Shown here: positions 33,736 to 42,850 of the stretch, in pieces | How positions within the stretch are numbered: the first letter of the stretch is position 1 | Layout: every line of letters starts with the position of its first letter | Assembly (NCBI RefSeq): GCF_024298825.1 | Contig: NZ_CP101153.1 | Span: 3,038,001-3,102,000 of the forward strand | Reading direction: 5' to 3' | Length of the DNA stretch: 64,000 bases | Origin: Haloglomus salinum | Lineage (GTDB): Archaea > Halobacteriota > Halobacteria > Halobacteriales > Haloarculaceae | The notes under the pieces: generated by a model | Told to the model about the DNA's origin: nothing | The model's input: the letters and a program-made list of their open reading frames with translations, nothing else | Databases searched by the model: none | Program-made: the position numbers and the translations under genes

Positions 33736-35505
33736 ATGCCAGACGACCTGAACTGGGCCATCGGCGGCGAAGCCGGCGATGGGATCGACTCCACCGGGAA
33801 GATCTTCGCACAGGCACTCTCCCGGGCGGGTCGACACGTCTTCACGTCGAAGGACTTCGCGTCCCGGATTCGGGGCGGGTACACCGCGTACAAGGTCCGG
33901 ACCGCTGTCGACCGTGTCGAGAGCGTCGTGGACCGACTCGATATCCTCATCGCGCTGACCGAGCGGACGGTCGATGAGAACATGGACGAACTCCACGACG
34001 ACTCGGTCATCATCTTCGACGGCGAGCGGACGATGATGTCCGACTTCGAAGCGCCGGGCGAGATGACCGGCCTCGACGTGCCCCTGAAACGACTCGCGGA
34101 GGAGGCCGGTGGGGCCATCGTCCGCAACATCGTCGCGCTGGGGGCGGCCTGCGAGGTCGCGGGCTTCCCCATCGAGAACCTCGACGAGGCCCTCGAGAAG
34201 CGCTTCGGGGACAAGGGCTCGGCCATCGTCGACACCAACAAACAGGCCGCCCGGCTCGGCCAGGAGTACGTCCAGGACGAGTACGACCTGACCACCGACT
34301 ACGAACTGGAGACGACCGATAACGACTACGTCCTGCTGAACGGCGACGAGGCCATCGGGATGGGCGCCATCGCCGCCGGCTGCCGGTTCTACTCGGGCTA
34401 TCCCATCACGCCCGCGACGGACGTGATGGAGTATCTCACCGGACGGGTCGACCGCTACGGCGGGAAGGTGGTACAGGCCGAGGACGAACTCTCGGCGATC
34501 AACATGGCGCTGGGTGCGGCCCGTGCCGGGGCGCGCTCGATGACCGCCACGTCCGGCCCGGGTATCGACCTGATGACCGAGACGTTCGGCCTCATCGCGC
34601 AGACCGAGACGCCGCTGGTCATCTGTGACGTGATGCGCTCGGGTCCCTCGACCGGGATGCCGACGAAGCAGGAGCAGGGCGACCTCAATATGACCCTGTA
34701 CGGCGGACACGGCGAGATTCCGCGGTTCGTCCTCGCGCCGACGAGCGTCGCGGAGTGTTTCCACAAGACCATCGAGGCGTTCAACCTCGCCGAGAAGTAC
34801 CAGACGCCGGTCTTCCTGGTGAGCGACCTCGCGATGGCGGTCACCGAGCAGACCTACGAGCCCGAGCAGTTCGACATGGACGCCGTCGAAATCGAGCGCG
34901 GGCGCGTCGTCGACGAGGACGACGTCGAGGAGTGGACCAACGAGAAGGACCAGTTCACGCCTCATGCCGCGACGGACGACGGCGTCTCGCCCCGGACGTT
35001 CCCGGGTGTGGAGGGTGGTGCCCACATGACGACCGGGCTGGAGCACGACGAGCTCGGGCGCCGGACCGAGGAGGAGGAGATACGCGTCGAGCAGGTCGAC
35101 AAGCGCCAGCGGAAGGTCGAGACAGCCCTCGAGCGCGAGGACTGGTCGCCCCGCGAGTTCGGCGACTCCGACTCGGACAACCTCGTCATCTCCTGGGGCT
35201 CGAACGAGGGCGCGATGCTCGAGGCCATCGACTTCCTCGAGGAGGAGGGCGTCGACGTGCGTTTCCTCTCCTGTCCCTACATCTTCCCGCGCGAGGCCCT
35301 CGCCGAGGAGATCCGCGAGGCTGACGAAGTCATCGTCGTGGAGTGTAACGCGACCGGCCAGTGGGCGGACGTGCTCGAACACGACGCCCTCGAGCGGGTC
35401 AAGCGCATCAACAAGTACACCGGCGTGCGGTTCAAGGCCGACGAACTCGCAGAGCGGGTGAAACAGGAACTGGCGGGCGAGACCGCCGAGGTGGAAGCAG
35501 AATGA
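33736..35505 (+). CDS. korA: 2-oxoacid:ferredoxin oxidoreductase, alpha (gamma-alpha fused) subunit
   Basis: A 589-residue subunit of 2-oxoglutarate:ferredoxin oxidoreductase. The N-terminal gamma domain (IGGEAGDGIDSTGKIFAQAL, RIRGGYTAYKVR) is fused to the alpha/pyrimidine-binding domain starting near residue 200. That domain includes CRFYSGYPITPATDVMEYL, MTATSGPGIDLMTE and PSTGMPTKQEQGDLNM. The length and partner size (287 residues) fit haloarchaeal KorA/KorB better than PorA/PorB, as I recall them. The enzyme converts 2-oxoglutarate to succinyl-CoA with reduction of ferredoxin in the haloarchaeal TCA cycle. The start at 33736 gives MPDDLNWAIGGEAG. Confidence 0.9.
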   Translation: MPDDLNWAIGGEAGDGIDSTGKIFAQALSRAGRHVFTSKDFASRIRGGYTAYKVRTAVDRVESVVDRLDILIALTERTVDENMDELHDDSVIIFDGERTMMSDFEAPGEMTGLDVPLKRLAEEAGGAIVRNIVALGAACEVAGFPIENLDEALEKRFGDKGSAIVDTNKQAARLGQEYVQDEYDLTTDYELETTDNDYVLLNGDEAIGMGAIAAGCRFYSGYPITPATDVMEYLTGRVDRYGGKVVQAEDELSAINMALGAARAGARSMTATSGPGIDLMTETFGLIAQTETPLVICDVMRSGPSTGMPTKQEQGDLNMTLYGGHGEIPRFVLAPTSVAECFHKTIEAFNLAEKYQTPVFLVSDLAMAVTEQTYEPEQFDMDAVEIERGRVVDEDDVEEWTNEKDQFTPHAATDDGVSPRTFPGVEGGAHMTTGLEHDELGRRTEEEEIRVEQVDKRQRKVETALEREDWSPREFGDSDSDNLVISWGSNEGAMLEAIDFLEEEGVDVRFLSCPYIFPREALAEEIREADEVIVVECNATGQWADVLEHDALERVKRINKYTGVRFKADELAERVKQELAGETAEVEAE

Positions 35506-36365
35506 GCTCCGATATCCGATTCACCGACTTCAAGTCCGACGCACAGCCCACCTGGTGTCCCGGTTGCGGTGACTTCGGCACCATGAACGGGATGATGAAG
35601 GCCCTCGCGAACACGGGCAACGACCCGGACAACACGTTCGTGGTCGCCGGCATCGGCTGTTCCGGCAAGATCGGGACGTACATGCACTCGTACGCGCTCC
35701 ACGGCGTGCACGGGCGCGCGCTCCCGGTCGGCATCGGCGTGAAGATGGCCAACCCCAACCTGGAAGTGATGGTCGCCGGCGGCGACGGCGACGGGTACTC
35801 CATCGGGGCCGGCCACTTCGTCCACGCCGTCCGCCGGAACGTCGACATGTCCTACGTCGTGATGGACAACCGCATCTACGGCCTCACGAAGGGCCAGTTC
35901 TCGCCGACCTCGCGCGAGGACTTCGAGACCTCCACGTCGCCGGAGGGCACGAAGCAGCAGCCGGTCAACCCGCTCGCGCTGGCGCTCTCGGCCGGTGGGA
36001 CGTTCATCGCGCAGTCGTTCTCCTCGGACGCCCAGCGCCACGCCGAGATCGTCCAGCAGGCCATCGAGCACGACGGCTTCGGCTTCGTCAACGTCTACAG
36101 CCCGTGCGTGACGTTCAACGACGTCGACACGTACGACTACTTCCGCGACACCATCGTGGACCTCGAGGACACGGACCACGACTCGACGGACTACGACGAC
36201 GCCAAGGAGAAGATCCTCGACGCGGACAAGGAGTACCAGGGCGTCATCTACCAGGACGAGAACTCCGTCGGCTTCGAGGAGCGCGAGGGCATCACCGAGT
36301 CGATGGCCGACATCCCGGACGGGGCTCCCGACGACGCGATGGACCTCGTCCGCGAGTTCTACTGA
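35502..36365 (+). CDS. korB: 2-oxoacid:ferredoxin oxidoreductase, beta subunit
   Basis: A 287-residue TPP-binding subunit paired with the preceding gene. CPGCGDFGTMNGMMKAL and GIGCSGKIGTYM match the TPP-binding N-terminal part. The TPP/Mg motif is VAGGDGDGYSIGAGH, followed by VVMDNRIYGLTKGQFSPTS. Its ATG overlaps the korA stop (ATGA), so the subunits are translated in a coupled manner. There is no Fe-S domain beyond the N-terminal Cys motif. Specificity for 2-oxoglutarate rather than pyruvate rests on size and context, not on a diagnostic residue. Confidence 0.92.
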   Translation: MSSDIRFTDFKSDAQPTWCPGCGDFGTMNGMMKALANTGNDPDNTFVVAGIGCSGKIGTYMHSYALHGVHGRALPVGIGVKMANPNLEVMVAGGDGDGYSIGAGHFVHAVRRNVDMSYVVMDNRIYGLTKGQFSPTSREDFETSTSPEGTKQQPVNPLALALSAGGTFIAQSFSSDAQRHAEIVQQAIEHDGFGFVNVYSPCVTFNDVDTYDYFRDTIVDLEDTDHDSTDYDDAKEKILDADKEYQGVIYQDENSVGFEEREGITESMADIPDGAPDDAMDLVREFY

Positions 36366-36727
36366 CGGCGACCGCCGATCGTTTCGGGGTTTCTCTCCTG
36401 TTGTCTCAAGAAACGACCAGAGGCCACAGTTCGAATCGAACGTCTGGATTTCGTGTGATGTGTTGCCAGTCCCCTCCGCCGTTATCACGACCTGAAAACG
36501 CTCGAAACGGCATTACCCTATGCCATCAAAGGGGCAGATGGGGTCAGAGGCTGACCCAGTGCCGGTGTCATGGTGGTGCCAGCGGGGTCTCCACGTGAGA
36601 GGGGCGGGGTGCACCCGCGCGACGGATTGTGGGTCCGTCGTTCGCGCGAGCCGGTGGTGGCTGGTGGGCCTGCCGAACCCGCCTTCACGACAGTACGCTT
36701 TTGATGGCAGAGATGCTCCCCACTCGT
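36366..36727. other. Hairpin-rich gap after korB
   Basis: A 362-base stretch without a protein gene. It holds GTTCGA-A-TCGAAC near 36428, the hairpin GGGTCAG-AGG-CTGACCC near 36540, the palindrome GGGTGCACCC near 36608, and CGACGGA-TTGTGGG-TCCGTCG near 36620-36640. The last looks like a tRNA-His anticodon arm but has no matching acceptor or T arm. The density of strong hairpins suggests a structured RNA or complex terminator. Confidence 0.4.
36698..36703 (+). promoter_or_regulatory. TATA-like box of nac
   Basis: CTTTTG lies about 28 bases before the nac ATG at 36728. It supports that start over an in-frame ATG at 36629. Confidence 0.5.
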
Positions 36728-37135
36728 ATGTTCGGAGGAGGCGGCGGACTCAACCCCCGCAAGATGAAGCAGATGATGGAGCAGATGGGTATCGACCTCG
36801 AGGACCTCGACGCCGAGGAGGTCATCATCCGGACCCCCGACGAGGACCTCGTCTTCACCGACGCCCAGGTGCAGAAGATGGACGCGCAGGGGCAGGCAAC
36901 GTATCAGGTCGTCGGCTCGCCGGAGTCCCGCCCGCGTGGAGAGGGCGGTACTGCGGCCGCCGTCGAGGGCGACACCGGCGCCGAGACCGAGTCTGACGCC
37001 GACGCTGGCGGGGCGATTCCGGATTCCGACGTGGAGATCGTCGCCGCGCGGACGGGTGCGAGCGAGGCCGACGCACGCGAGGCGCTCGAAGCGACGGACG
37101 GTGACCTCGCGGCCGCCGTCGAGATGCTGGAGTGA
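36728..37135 (+). CDS. nac: Nascent polypeptide-associated complex protein (archaeal alpha-NAC)
   Basis: A 135-residue ribosome-associated chaperone that contacts nascent chains. The start [20 protein letters not shown] is the archaeal NAC signature. The NAC barrel covers [20 protein letters not shown]. The C-terminal UBA domain is [20 protein letters not shown] plus [16 protein letters not shown], and an acidic linker joins the two. The next gene, trmI, begins with a GTG that overlaps this stop, so the two are coupled. Confidence 0.95.
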   Translation: MFGGGGGLNPRKMKQMMEQMGIDLEDLDAEEVIIRTPDEDLVFTDAQVQKMDAQGQATYQVVGSPESRPRGEGGTAAAVEGDTGAETESDADAGGAIPDSDVEIVAARTGASEADAREALEATDGDLAAAVEMLE

Positions 37136-38013
37136 ACGACACCGACCCGACGGCGGACCCGTCGCCGACCGGAGCGGACGGCACCGGGGCGGACAGCGCC
37201 GACGCCGAGGCCACTGATGCTGCCGAGGCCGACCGGTCCCCGGTCCTGCTCGTCCGTGAGAACCGTGAGTACCTGCTCCAGCCCGGTGAGCGGCTGGAGA
37301 CCGACCTCGGTATCCTCCGGGTCCCCGACGATGTCCAGCCGGGCGACACCGTCGCGACCCACCTCGACACCGAGTTCGTCGTCCGGCGGCTGCGCGGCCC
37401 GGACCTGTTCCACCACTTCGAGCGGACGGGCGCGCCGATGGTGCCACGCGACATCGGCCTCGTCCTCGGTGAGACGGGGGTCGGCGCGGGCGACCGCGTC
37501 CTCGACGCCGGTACCGGGACCGGGGTCCTCGCGGCCTATCTCGCCCGTGCCGGTGCCGAGGTACTCACCTACGAGCAGGACCCCGAGTTCGCCGACGTCG
37601 CGCGCGAGAACATGGCCATGGCCGGCGTCGCCGACGCCGTCACGGTCCGCACCGGCGACGTGACCGACGACCTCGACGCGCTCGCCGACGGGAGCGACGA
37701 CGCGGCGGCGGCCGGGTTCGACGTCGTCACGCTGGATACGGCCGACGCACCGACGGTCGCGGCGCGGGCCGACGAGTTGCTCGTGCCGGGCGGCTACCTC
37801 GCCATGTACGTGCCGTTCGTCGAGGGCTCGCGCGAGGCAGCACTCGCCGCCGAGGATGCCGGCCTGGTCGACGTGACGACCCACGAGACCATCCAGCGTG
37901 AGTTCACGTTCGGCGAGCGCGGCTCCCGCCCGGACACCGCGCCCGTCGGGCACACCGGGTTCCTGACGGTCGCGCGGGCGCCCGACGCGCCGACGCTCGT
38001 GGACGAGGGCTGA
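37132..38013 (+). CDS. trmI: tRNA (adenine-N1)-methyltransferase, TrmI family
   Basis: A 293-residue SAM-dependent methyltransferase that makes m1A in tRNA (positions 57/58 in archaea). An N-terminal beta domain precedes the Rossmann core. Motif I is [16 protein letters not shown], motif II is [18 protein letters not shown] and motif IV is [10 protein letters not shown], where the bacterial and eukaryotic forms read DVV.LD. The first 35 residues are acidic and variable. The GTG start at 37132 overlaps the nac stop (GTGA). The nac-trmI pair is a conserved archaeal arrangement as I recall it. Confidence 0.9.
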   Translation: MNDTDPTADPSPTGADGTGADSADAEATDAAEADRSPVLLVRENREYLLQPGERLETDLGILRVPDDVQPGDTVATHLDTEFVVRRLRGPDLFHHFERTGAPMVPRDIGLVLGETGVGAGDRVLDAGTGTGVLAAYLARAGAEVLTYEQDPEFADVARENMAMAGVADAVTVRTGDVTDDLDALADGSDDAAAAGFDVVTLDTADAPTVAARADELLVPGGYLAMYVPFVEGSREAALAAEDAGLVDVTTHETIQREFTFGERGSRPDTAPVGHTGFLTVARAPDAPTLVDEG

Positions 38014-38052
38014 CTCTGGACCGCCGTCCGAGCGCCTCGCCCCTGCCACCGG

Positions 38053-38058
38053 GTATAA
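38053..38058 (+). promoter_or_regulatory. TATA-like box
   Basis: GTATAA lies about 28-30 bases before the ATG at 38084, a near-consensus archaeal TATA box. Confidence 0.6.
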
Positions 38059-38083
38059 GGTCGGGACGACCCTACTCGGAGGC

Positions 38084-38296
38084 ATGAGCGAGGCCGTCCC
38101 CGAGACCGAGGAGACCACGACGTGGCCCGAGCTGGCGATCACCATCTACGACCGGCTGACCGGGCGCGGCGCGGAGATCACCTACGAGTTCGACGACATG
38201 GAGGTCGCCGTCCCGAACCGGACGGGTCCGGATGCGGAGCACGCCCACTGGCGTATCGACGGGACCCTGCGGGTCTCGACGCGGGAACGTGAGTGA
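38084..38296 (+). CDS. Small conserved haloarchaeal protein
   Basis: A 70-residue protein I do not recognise. A short acidic N terminus leads to a compact fold with LAITIYDRLTGRGAEITYEF and WRIDGTLRVSTRE. It has its own strong TATA-like box. Its stop lies inside the next gene, an overlap of eight bases, so the two are translated together and may form a complex. There are no Cys clusters or membrane segments. Confidence 0.72.
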   Translation: MSEAVPETEETTTWPELAITIYDRLTGRGAEITYEFDDMEVAVPNRTGPDAEHAHWRIDGTLRVSTRERE

Positions 38297-38690
38297 CGCT
38301 GGTGACGCGGCGTCGCTGGTGCAGGCCATCAGACGCGTCGCGGAGATGCCGCTCGGCCTCGACGTGAGTGCGGACCTCACGGTCCGGGTCGACGGCCACG
38401 AACTGGCGGTCGAGGCGTACACGGACCGCGTGTTCGTCGATTTCCCGTCGCTCCCGGTCGCCATCGACGTGCTCCGCTCGGCTCCCGGAAGCGCTGGCGG
38501 GTCCGGTTCGGGTGCGAGTGGGTCGCTCCCCGCGACGCTCGCGGCAGCGGACCTGACCGCCGTCGCGCGCATCGACTCGCGCGAGGTCGCAACGATGGGG
38601 GCCGAGGCCGACAGCCCGCTGAAGCATCTCGGCTACGAGCACGTCTCGGTCGCACCGCGAGAACTCCTCTTCGCCGGCCTCGGGCTCTGA
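38289..38690 (+). CDS. Conserved haloarchaeal protein coupled to the preceding gene
   Basis: A 133-residue protein with a GTG start at 38289 that overlaps the previous gene by eight bases. Its core has LDVSADLTVRVDGHELAVEA and RVFVDFPSLPVAIDVLRSAP. A Gly/Ser-rich spacer separates this from LAAADLTAVARIDSREVATM. The beta-rich pattern resembles its partner's strands, so both may be halves of one small domain family. I do not recognise a function. Confidence 0.68.
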   Translation: MSDAGDAASLVQAIRRVAEMPLGLDVSADLTVRVDGHELAVEAYTDRVFVDFPSLPVAIDVLRSAPGSAGGSGSGASGSLPATLAAADLTAVARIDSREVATMGAEADSPLKHLGYEHVSVAPRELLFAGLGL

Positions 38691-38726
38691 GACGCGGCCG
38701 CCATCGCGCCGTCTCCGACCCCCCCC

Positions 38727-39329
38727 TCAGGTGCCGACCGACCGGATGAGGTCCAGTAGCTGCTCCCGGTAGGCGCCGGCGTCCGCCTCGACGCCATGGA
38801 CCTCGTCGAGCACGGCATCGAGGTCCGCGGGGTAGGCGCCGCCCGCGATGACGAAGCCGTCGTCGAACCAGACCGCGAGGAACCCCTCCATGTCCAGCAT
38901 CCGGCCCGTGGGGAGTTCGAAGCGGGCCTTCAACGGCGTGAACTCCGCTCGGGCGCCGCTCCGGACCCGGGCTCGTCTCCGCTCGCCCTTCGCGACCTTC
39001 TCGAAGCCACGGTCCAGCAGGTCGTCGGCGAACGCGGCCCGCGCCTCGCTGGCCACACGCGACTTGATGAGCGGCGCGATGCCGGGAGCGAGCGCCGGCG
39101 TGAACGACACCCGTGTCGCGAAGAAGAACCGCCACATGTGGTCGACGCCGGTCGCTTCCCGGACTGCAGCCCGGAGGGCAGCGTCCTCGAACACCTGCGT
39201 GTGGCCCTCCACCCGTGCCGCCGACAGGCTGAACAGGGTCTCGACCTCGTCCTCGACGAGCGACCAGCCGTCGTCATCCAGGCGGTCGCGCGGGAGCGAC
39301 GGCGGTCCCACGCGCGACTGTGCACTCAT
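38727..39329 (-). CDS. Haloarchaeal protein of unknown function
   Basis: A 200-residue soluble protein I do not recognise. Segments such as DGWSLVEDEVETLFSLSAAR and LKARFELPTGRMLDMEGFLA alternate with helical parts. A Trp/Phe-rich stretch WRFFFATRVSF lies in the middle and the C-terminal helix ends EQLLDLIRSVGT. There is no signal peptide; a weak hydrophobic patch is not a membrane helix. It is divergent from the MscS gene and converges on the preceding pair. Confidence 0.65.
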   Translation of the reverse strand: MSAQSRVGPPSLPRDRLDDDGWSLVEDEVETLFSLSAARVEGHTQVFEDAALRAAVREATGVDHMWRFFFATRVSFTPALAPGIAPLIKSRVASEARAAFADDLLDRGFEKVAKGERRRARVRSGARAEFTPLKARFELPTGRMLDMEGFLAVWFDDGFVIAGGAYPADLDAVLDEVHGVEADAGAYREQLLDLIRSVGT

Positions 39330-39490
39330 ACCAGTACGCAGGAGGAGCGGACGTATATGACTGCGGCAACCGGACGGCGTCGGGGACGGTCCCCCGGACC
39401 CTGGTTCGGAGCATCGGGCTCTCCGGTCCCGTTTGGCCGCGCCTGCCCGCCGTCGAAACCCTCTTGCCCGGTCCCGGTGTCGTCCTGGCC

Positions 39491-40567
39491 ATGACAGGCG
39501 GCTGGGGGTTGTTGCAGGCTGGCAACCAGGCCATCAACGACGGGCTGGCACTCCTCCCGTCGTGGTTCCACGAGGGGCTGGCGCGCTTCCTCGCCGCCAT
39601 GGGCGTGCTGGTGGTCTTCTACTACGCCTCGACGGTCGTCCAGCAGCTGCTCGGTCGGCGAATCGCCCGCCGGTTCCGCCGGCCGTCGCTCACCCGGACG
39701 GTGCTGCGGGGCATCCAGGGCGCGGTCATCCTGCTCGGCATCCTCATCGCGCTGCGTATCCTGCAGGTCCCCATCGGCGACCTCGCGCTCTCGGTGACCG
39801 TCTTCTCCGCGGTGGCCGGGTTCGTCCTCGCGCCCATCATCGGAAGCGTCGTCAACGGGCTGTTCGTCCTGAGCGAGCAGCCCTACGAGATCGGCGACAT
39901 GATCCACCTCCCCGAGACGGACGTGTACGCCTTCGTCGAGGATGTCACGCTGCGGTACACGAAGGTGTTCACGCTGGACAACACCTTCCTCATCATCCCG
40001 AACGGCAACATCCGCGAGCGGGACGTGGTGAACTTCTCGGCGGAGGACTCCCGGACCCGGCTCTCGCTGGATATCCTGGTCACCTACGAGTCCGACATCC
40101 AGGCGGCCCGTGACCTCATCGAGGAGTCGGCCCGTCAGGTCGACAAGGTCGTCGAGGGGGGACCGGACATCCGTATCGGGAGCGCCCGGTATCCGGCGGG
40201 CCCGACCTGCTATATCGAGAACTTCGCGGACCACGGCATCAACCTGCGCCTGCGCTACTGGGCGACGGAGCCGTACAAGCTGCTGGCGCTGCGCTCGAAC
40301 GTGCAGACGCAGGTCTGGGAGCGGCTGGCGGACGCCGACGTGGAGATCGCTTACCCGCACTCACATCTGGTTTTCGACGACACGAGCGGCGAGATGCGGG
40401 TCGCGACACGGTCGGCCGACGCCGGTGGGAACGGTGCGCCGGGCGACCCTCGGGGGGCTCCCGTCGAGCACGATGTCGGGCGTGAGCAGTCGCCAGGTCG
40501 CACGCGGTTGCGGCCGGAGGAGCCCGGTCCCGTCGATGGAGACGGCGACGCGAGCCCGGAGGAGTAG
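39491..40567 (+). CDS. MscS-type mechanosensitive ion channel
   Basis: A 358-residue small-conductance mechanosensitive channel. Three membrane segments lie at the N-terminal side (about residues 8-30, 33-55 and 75-100). The third is followed by the pore-lining helix SAVAGFVLAPIIGSVVNGLF, rich in small residues. The MscS beta domain has IGDMIHLPETDVYAFVEDV and FLIIPNGNIRERDVVNFS. The cytoplasmic alpha/beta domain ends with EIAYPHSHLVF. The last 60 residues are a charged disordered tail. It releases solutes on hypo-osmotic shock. The start at 39491 is preferred over upstream ATGs that lack membrane-protein character. Confidence 0.9.
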   Translation: MTGGWGLLQAGNQAINDGLALLPSWFHEGLARFLAAMGVLVVFYYASTVVQQLLGRRIARRFRRPSLTRTVLRGIQGAVILLGILIALRILQVPIGDLALSVTVFSAVAGFVLAPIIGSVVNGLFVLSEQPYEIGDMIHLPETDVYAFVEDVTLRYTKVFTLDNTFLIIPNGNIRERDVVNFSAEDSRTRLSLDILVTYESDIQAARDLIEESARQVDKVVEGGPDIRIGSARYPAGPTCYIENFADHGINLRLRYWATEPYKLLALRSNVQTQVWERLADADVEIAYPHSHLVFDDTSGEMRVATRSADAGGNGAPGDPRGAPVEHDVGREQSPGRTRLRPEEPGPVDGDGDASPEE

Positions 40568-40568
40568 G

Positions 40569-40976
40569 TCAGTTCGTCGCGGTCGCGGTGACGACGGTGC
40601 AGTCGAGCTTCTCGCGGAGGTAGGTCTCGATATCGGGGTCGTCGACGAGGCTGCGGAGCATCCGCCGCCAGCGCCCCGCCTGTTTCTGCCCGATGACGAC
40701 GAAGTCAGCGCGCTCGGCGGCCACCTCCTCGAGGATGGTCTCCTCGACGAGGAACCCGGACCGGACGACGAAGCGGACATCCGGGAGGTCGCCGAATTCG
40801 CGGCGGACCGCCCGCTTCAACTCCGTCCGGCTCACCCGGCCGCTGTCCTGGTAGAGGTTGACATGGAGGACCGTCAGCTCGGCGTCGTGCTCCTCGGCCA
40901 CCTCGATGGCGCGGGCGAGCGTCGCCTTCGAGTGGTCCGTCAGCGGATAGCGCACCGGCACCACGACCAGGGTCAT
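40569..40976 (-). CDS. Universal stress protein family
   Basis: A 135-residue UspA-fold protein. It starts MTLVVVPVRYPLTDHSKATL (beta 1 and helix 1), followed by ELTVLHVNL and VEETILEEVAAERADFVVIG. The ATP-binding loop GxxG-9x-G is only partly kept (IGQKQAGRWRRMLRS), so it may belong to the non-ATP class. The C-terminal strand is DCTVVTAT. The start at 40976 matches the family start, while an ATG 21 codons upstream gives a non-homologous tail. It converges on the MscS gene, with one base between stops. Confidence 0.85.
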   Translation of the reverse strand: MTLVVVPVRYPLTDHSKATLARAIEVAEEHDAELTVLHVNLYQDSGRVSRTELKRAVRREFGDLPDVRFVVRSGFLVEETILEEVAAERADFVVIGQKQAGRWRRMLRSLVDDPDIETYLREKLDCTVVTATATN

Positions 40977-41028
40977 CGTGCTGGACTGCGGTGGGGTATC
41001 GCCTGAACCTTTCCGTTCGGGAGCGCCG

Positions 41029-42417
41029 TCACAGTCCACGCCGTTCGACCCGGCCCTCGATGGTCGGGACGATGCCGCACGCCCGGGCGTAGTCGACGAG
41101 GAGCTGGTACTGTGTGTCCAGCGTCGCGACGCGCTCCAGTCCGGTCAGGGTCGGGAACTCGTCGGCGGTGTGGAGCAGGTAGGCCGCCGTCACGAGCCGG
41201 TACGTCCGGTCGTCGTCGATGGGATCGCCGCCGACGCGCGCGTCGACGAGGTCGTGGCCGGCGTAATCGTAGACGAGTTCGGCGCCCGCGACGTGGCCGT
41301 GCCACCAGTCGGGGGCGCCGAATCCCACGTCGGAGCCGCCGGATTCGGCCAGCACCGCCCGGAGCGCGGCGCCGTCGAGTTCGAGCACGACCGCCGGCTC
41401 CTCGAACGGGACGACACTGATGAGGTCACCGACCGTCACGTCGCCCGTCAGTGGCGGGCCCGACCGCACGCCACCGCTGTTCTGGAGCGCGAGGTCGACG
41501 CCGTCCTCGACGGCGCGGTTCCCGGCCCAGCGGTACGCGTCGGCGACGAAGTTGCCGATACGCGACTCGCCGTGGAAGCAGGCGGCCTCCGTCCGCTCGA
41601 CGGGTGTGGCGACGTGCGCGACGACCTCGTCGAGGCCGGCCGCGGCCATCCGGTCGCGGAGGTGGTCGGCGAGGTCGGCGTGGAGCGGTCCGTCGTCGAC
41701 GGCGTGGCGCCGGACCTCGCCCGTCGCGGGGAGCACCTCGAAGCAGACCGCGCCGTTGACGCCCGGGCGCGTGAGGACGGTATCGTCGAACCGCTCGACG
41801 GTCTCGGCGTGGAGGTGGCCCCCCAGGACCACGTCGGCGTCTGTCTCGGCCGCAAGGCGTTCGTCAGCCCGGCCGAGATGCGACAGCGCGACCACGTAGT
41901 CGGGGTCGCGCTCGGCCCGGAGGTCGGCGATGGCCTCGCGGGCGGCGCGGACGGGCTCGGTGAAGCCCAGATCCTTCGCCTCGGGGTTGATGGAGGCCGT
42001 CAGGGCGCTCGTGACGCCGACGAAGCCCACGGTCGCGCCACCGGCCGCCCGGACGGTCCACGGGAGGGTGTGCTCGGCGGCGAAGCGCGAGCCGGCCTCC
42101 TCGACGTTGGCGGTCACCCACTGCTGTGGCGATTCGGCGACGAGTTCGCGCGTGCGCTCGGGGCCGAAGTCGAAGTCGTGGTTGCCGAACGTCTCCACGT
42201 CGGTTCCGACCGCCCCGAAGAAGTCCAGCGCCTGGCCCCCCTTCGTGGTCAGCGCCAGCACGCCCGGCGCGACGTTGTCGCCGGTCCCACAGACCAGCGC
42301 GCTCTCTGGGTCGGCGGCGCGGCGCTCGCGCAGGGTGCCCGCCAGCCGCCCGATGCGCTCGGGCGTGTCGTAGGCGTTCTCGATGTCGGAGTAGTGGAGC
42401 AGCCGGGGGCCTGTCAT
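41029..42417 (-). CDS. 5'-nucleotidase/2',3'-cyclic phosphodiesterase family metallophosphatase
   Basis: A 462-residue UshA-like enzyme. The N-terminal metallophosphoesterase domain has LHYSDIENAYD, CGTGDNVAPG, GNHDFDFG, LSHLGRADE and GGHLHAET, which together supply the two-metal ligands. The C-terminal 5'-nucleotidase domain has ALQNSGGVRSG (the NSGG/R substrate loop) and a late DTQYQLLVDY. No signal peptide is seen, so it may be cytoplasmic, unlike bacterial UshA. It hydrolyses nucleotides or related phosphoesters. It lies upstream of the Usp gene on the same strand. Confidence 0.92.
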   Translation of the reverse strand: MTGPRLLHYSDIENAYDTPERIGRLAGTLRERRAADPESALVCGTGDNVAPGVLALTTKGGQALDFFGAVGTDVETFGNHDFDFGPERTRELVAESPQQWVTANVEEAGSRFAAEHTLPWTVRAAGGATVGFVGVTSALTASINPEAKDLGFTEPVRAAREAIADLRAERDPDYVVALSHLGRADERLAAETDADVVLGGHLHAETVERFDDTVLTRPGVNGAVCFEVLPATGEVRRHAVDDGPLHADLADHLRDRMAAAGLDEVVAHVATPVERTEAACFHGESRIGNFVADAYRWAGNRAVEDGVDLALQNSGGVRSGPPLTGDVTVGDLISVVPFEEPAVVLELDGAALRAVLAESGGSDVGFGAPDWWHGHVAGAELVYDYAGHDLVDARVGGDPIDDDRTYRLVTAAYLLHTADEFPTLTGLERVATLDTQYQLLVDYARACGIVPTIEGRVERRGL

Positions 42418-42538
42418 CGTCGTCTCGTCGGACGAAGCGAGGCGCCCGGCGCGTTTGACGGCTTCGGCTCGCAGGGCACACGGCCCACACGCTCCCCGCG
42501 TGGGAAGGCTTTAGCCGCCGAGTCCGCTACCGGGGCGT

Positions 42539-42850
42539 ATGACCGATGCCGACGCCGATGCCGACGCCGACGGTGATGCGGCCCCGGACCTCGAACCGGC
42601 ACCCGACGACCGACTGGAGGAACACGAGGGGCCGGACGGGACGCTGTACGTCGCGCTCGACGAGGCCGAGCGCGGCCAGAAGGGTCCGTTCCTGGTCGCG
42701 TACGCCTCTCCGGCGCGGGAGGAACGGTGGGGCTACTACTGCACCAACTGTGGGACGTTCGATAACGCGATGGACTCGATGGGCCGAGTGCGGTGTAACG
42801 TGTGCTCGAACTACAAGAAACCGGACGAGTGGGACGCTGCGCACGAATAG
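42539..42850 (+). CDS. DUF5816-like zinc-ribbon protein
   Basis: A 103-residue protein with an acidic N-terminal tail. Its conserved core is GPFLVAYASPAREERWGYYC, then CTNCG, and VRCNVCSNYKKPDEWDAAHE at the end. Two CxxC pairs bind zinc. I recall the family as haloarchaeal DUF5816 (unknown function). It is divergent from the 5'-nucleotidase gene across 121 bases. The DEWDAAHE end is strongly conserved in my recollection and suggests a fixed partner. Confidence 0.8.
   Translation: MTDADADADADGDAAPDLEPAPDDRLEEHEGPDGTLYVALDEAERGQKGPFLVAYASPAREERWGYYCTNCGTFDNAMDSMGRVRCNVCSNYKKPDEWDAAHE

Noticed and set aside
36606-36660. A hairpin with a TTGTGGG loop suggesting a tRNA-His gene.
   Set aside because: No seven-base acceptor pairing, no D arm and no TTC-containing T arm at the right distances on either strand, so a complete tRNA cannot be built.
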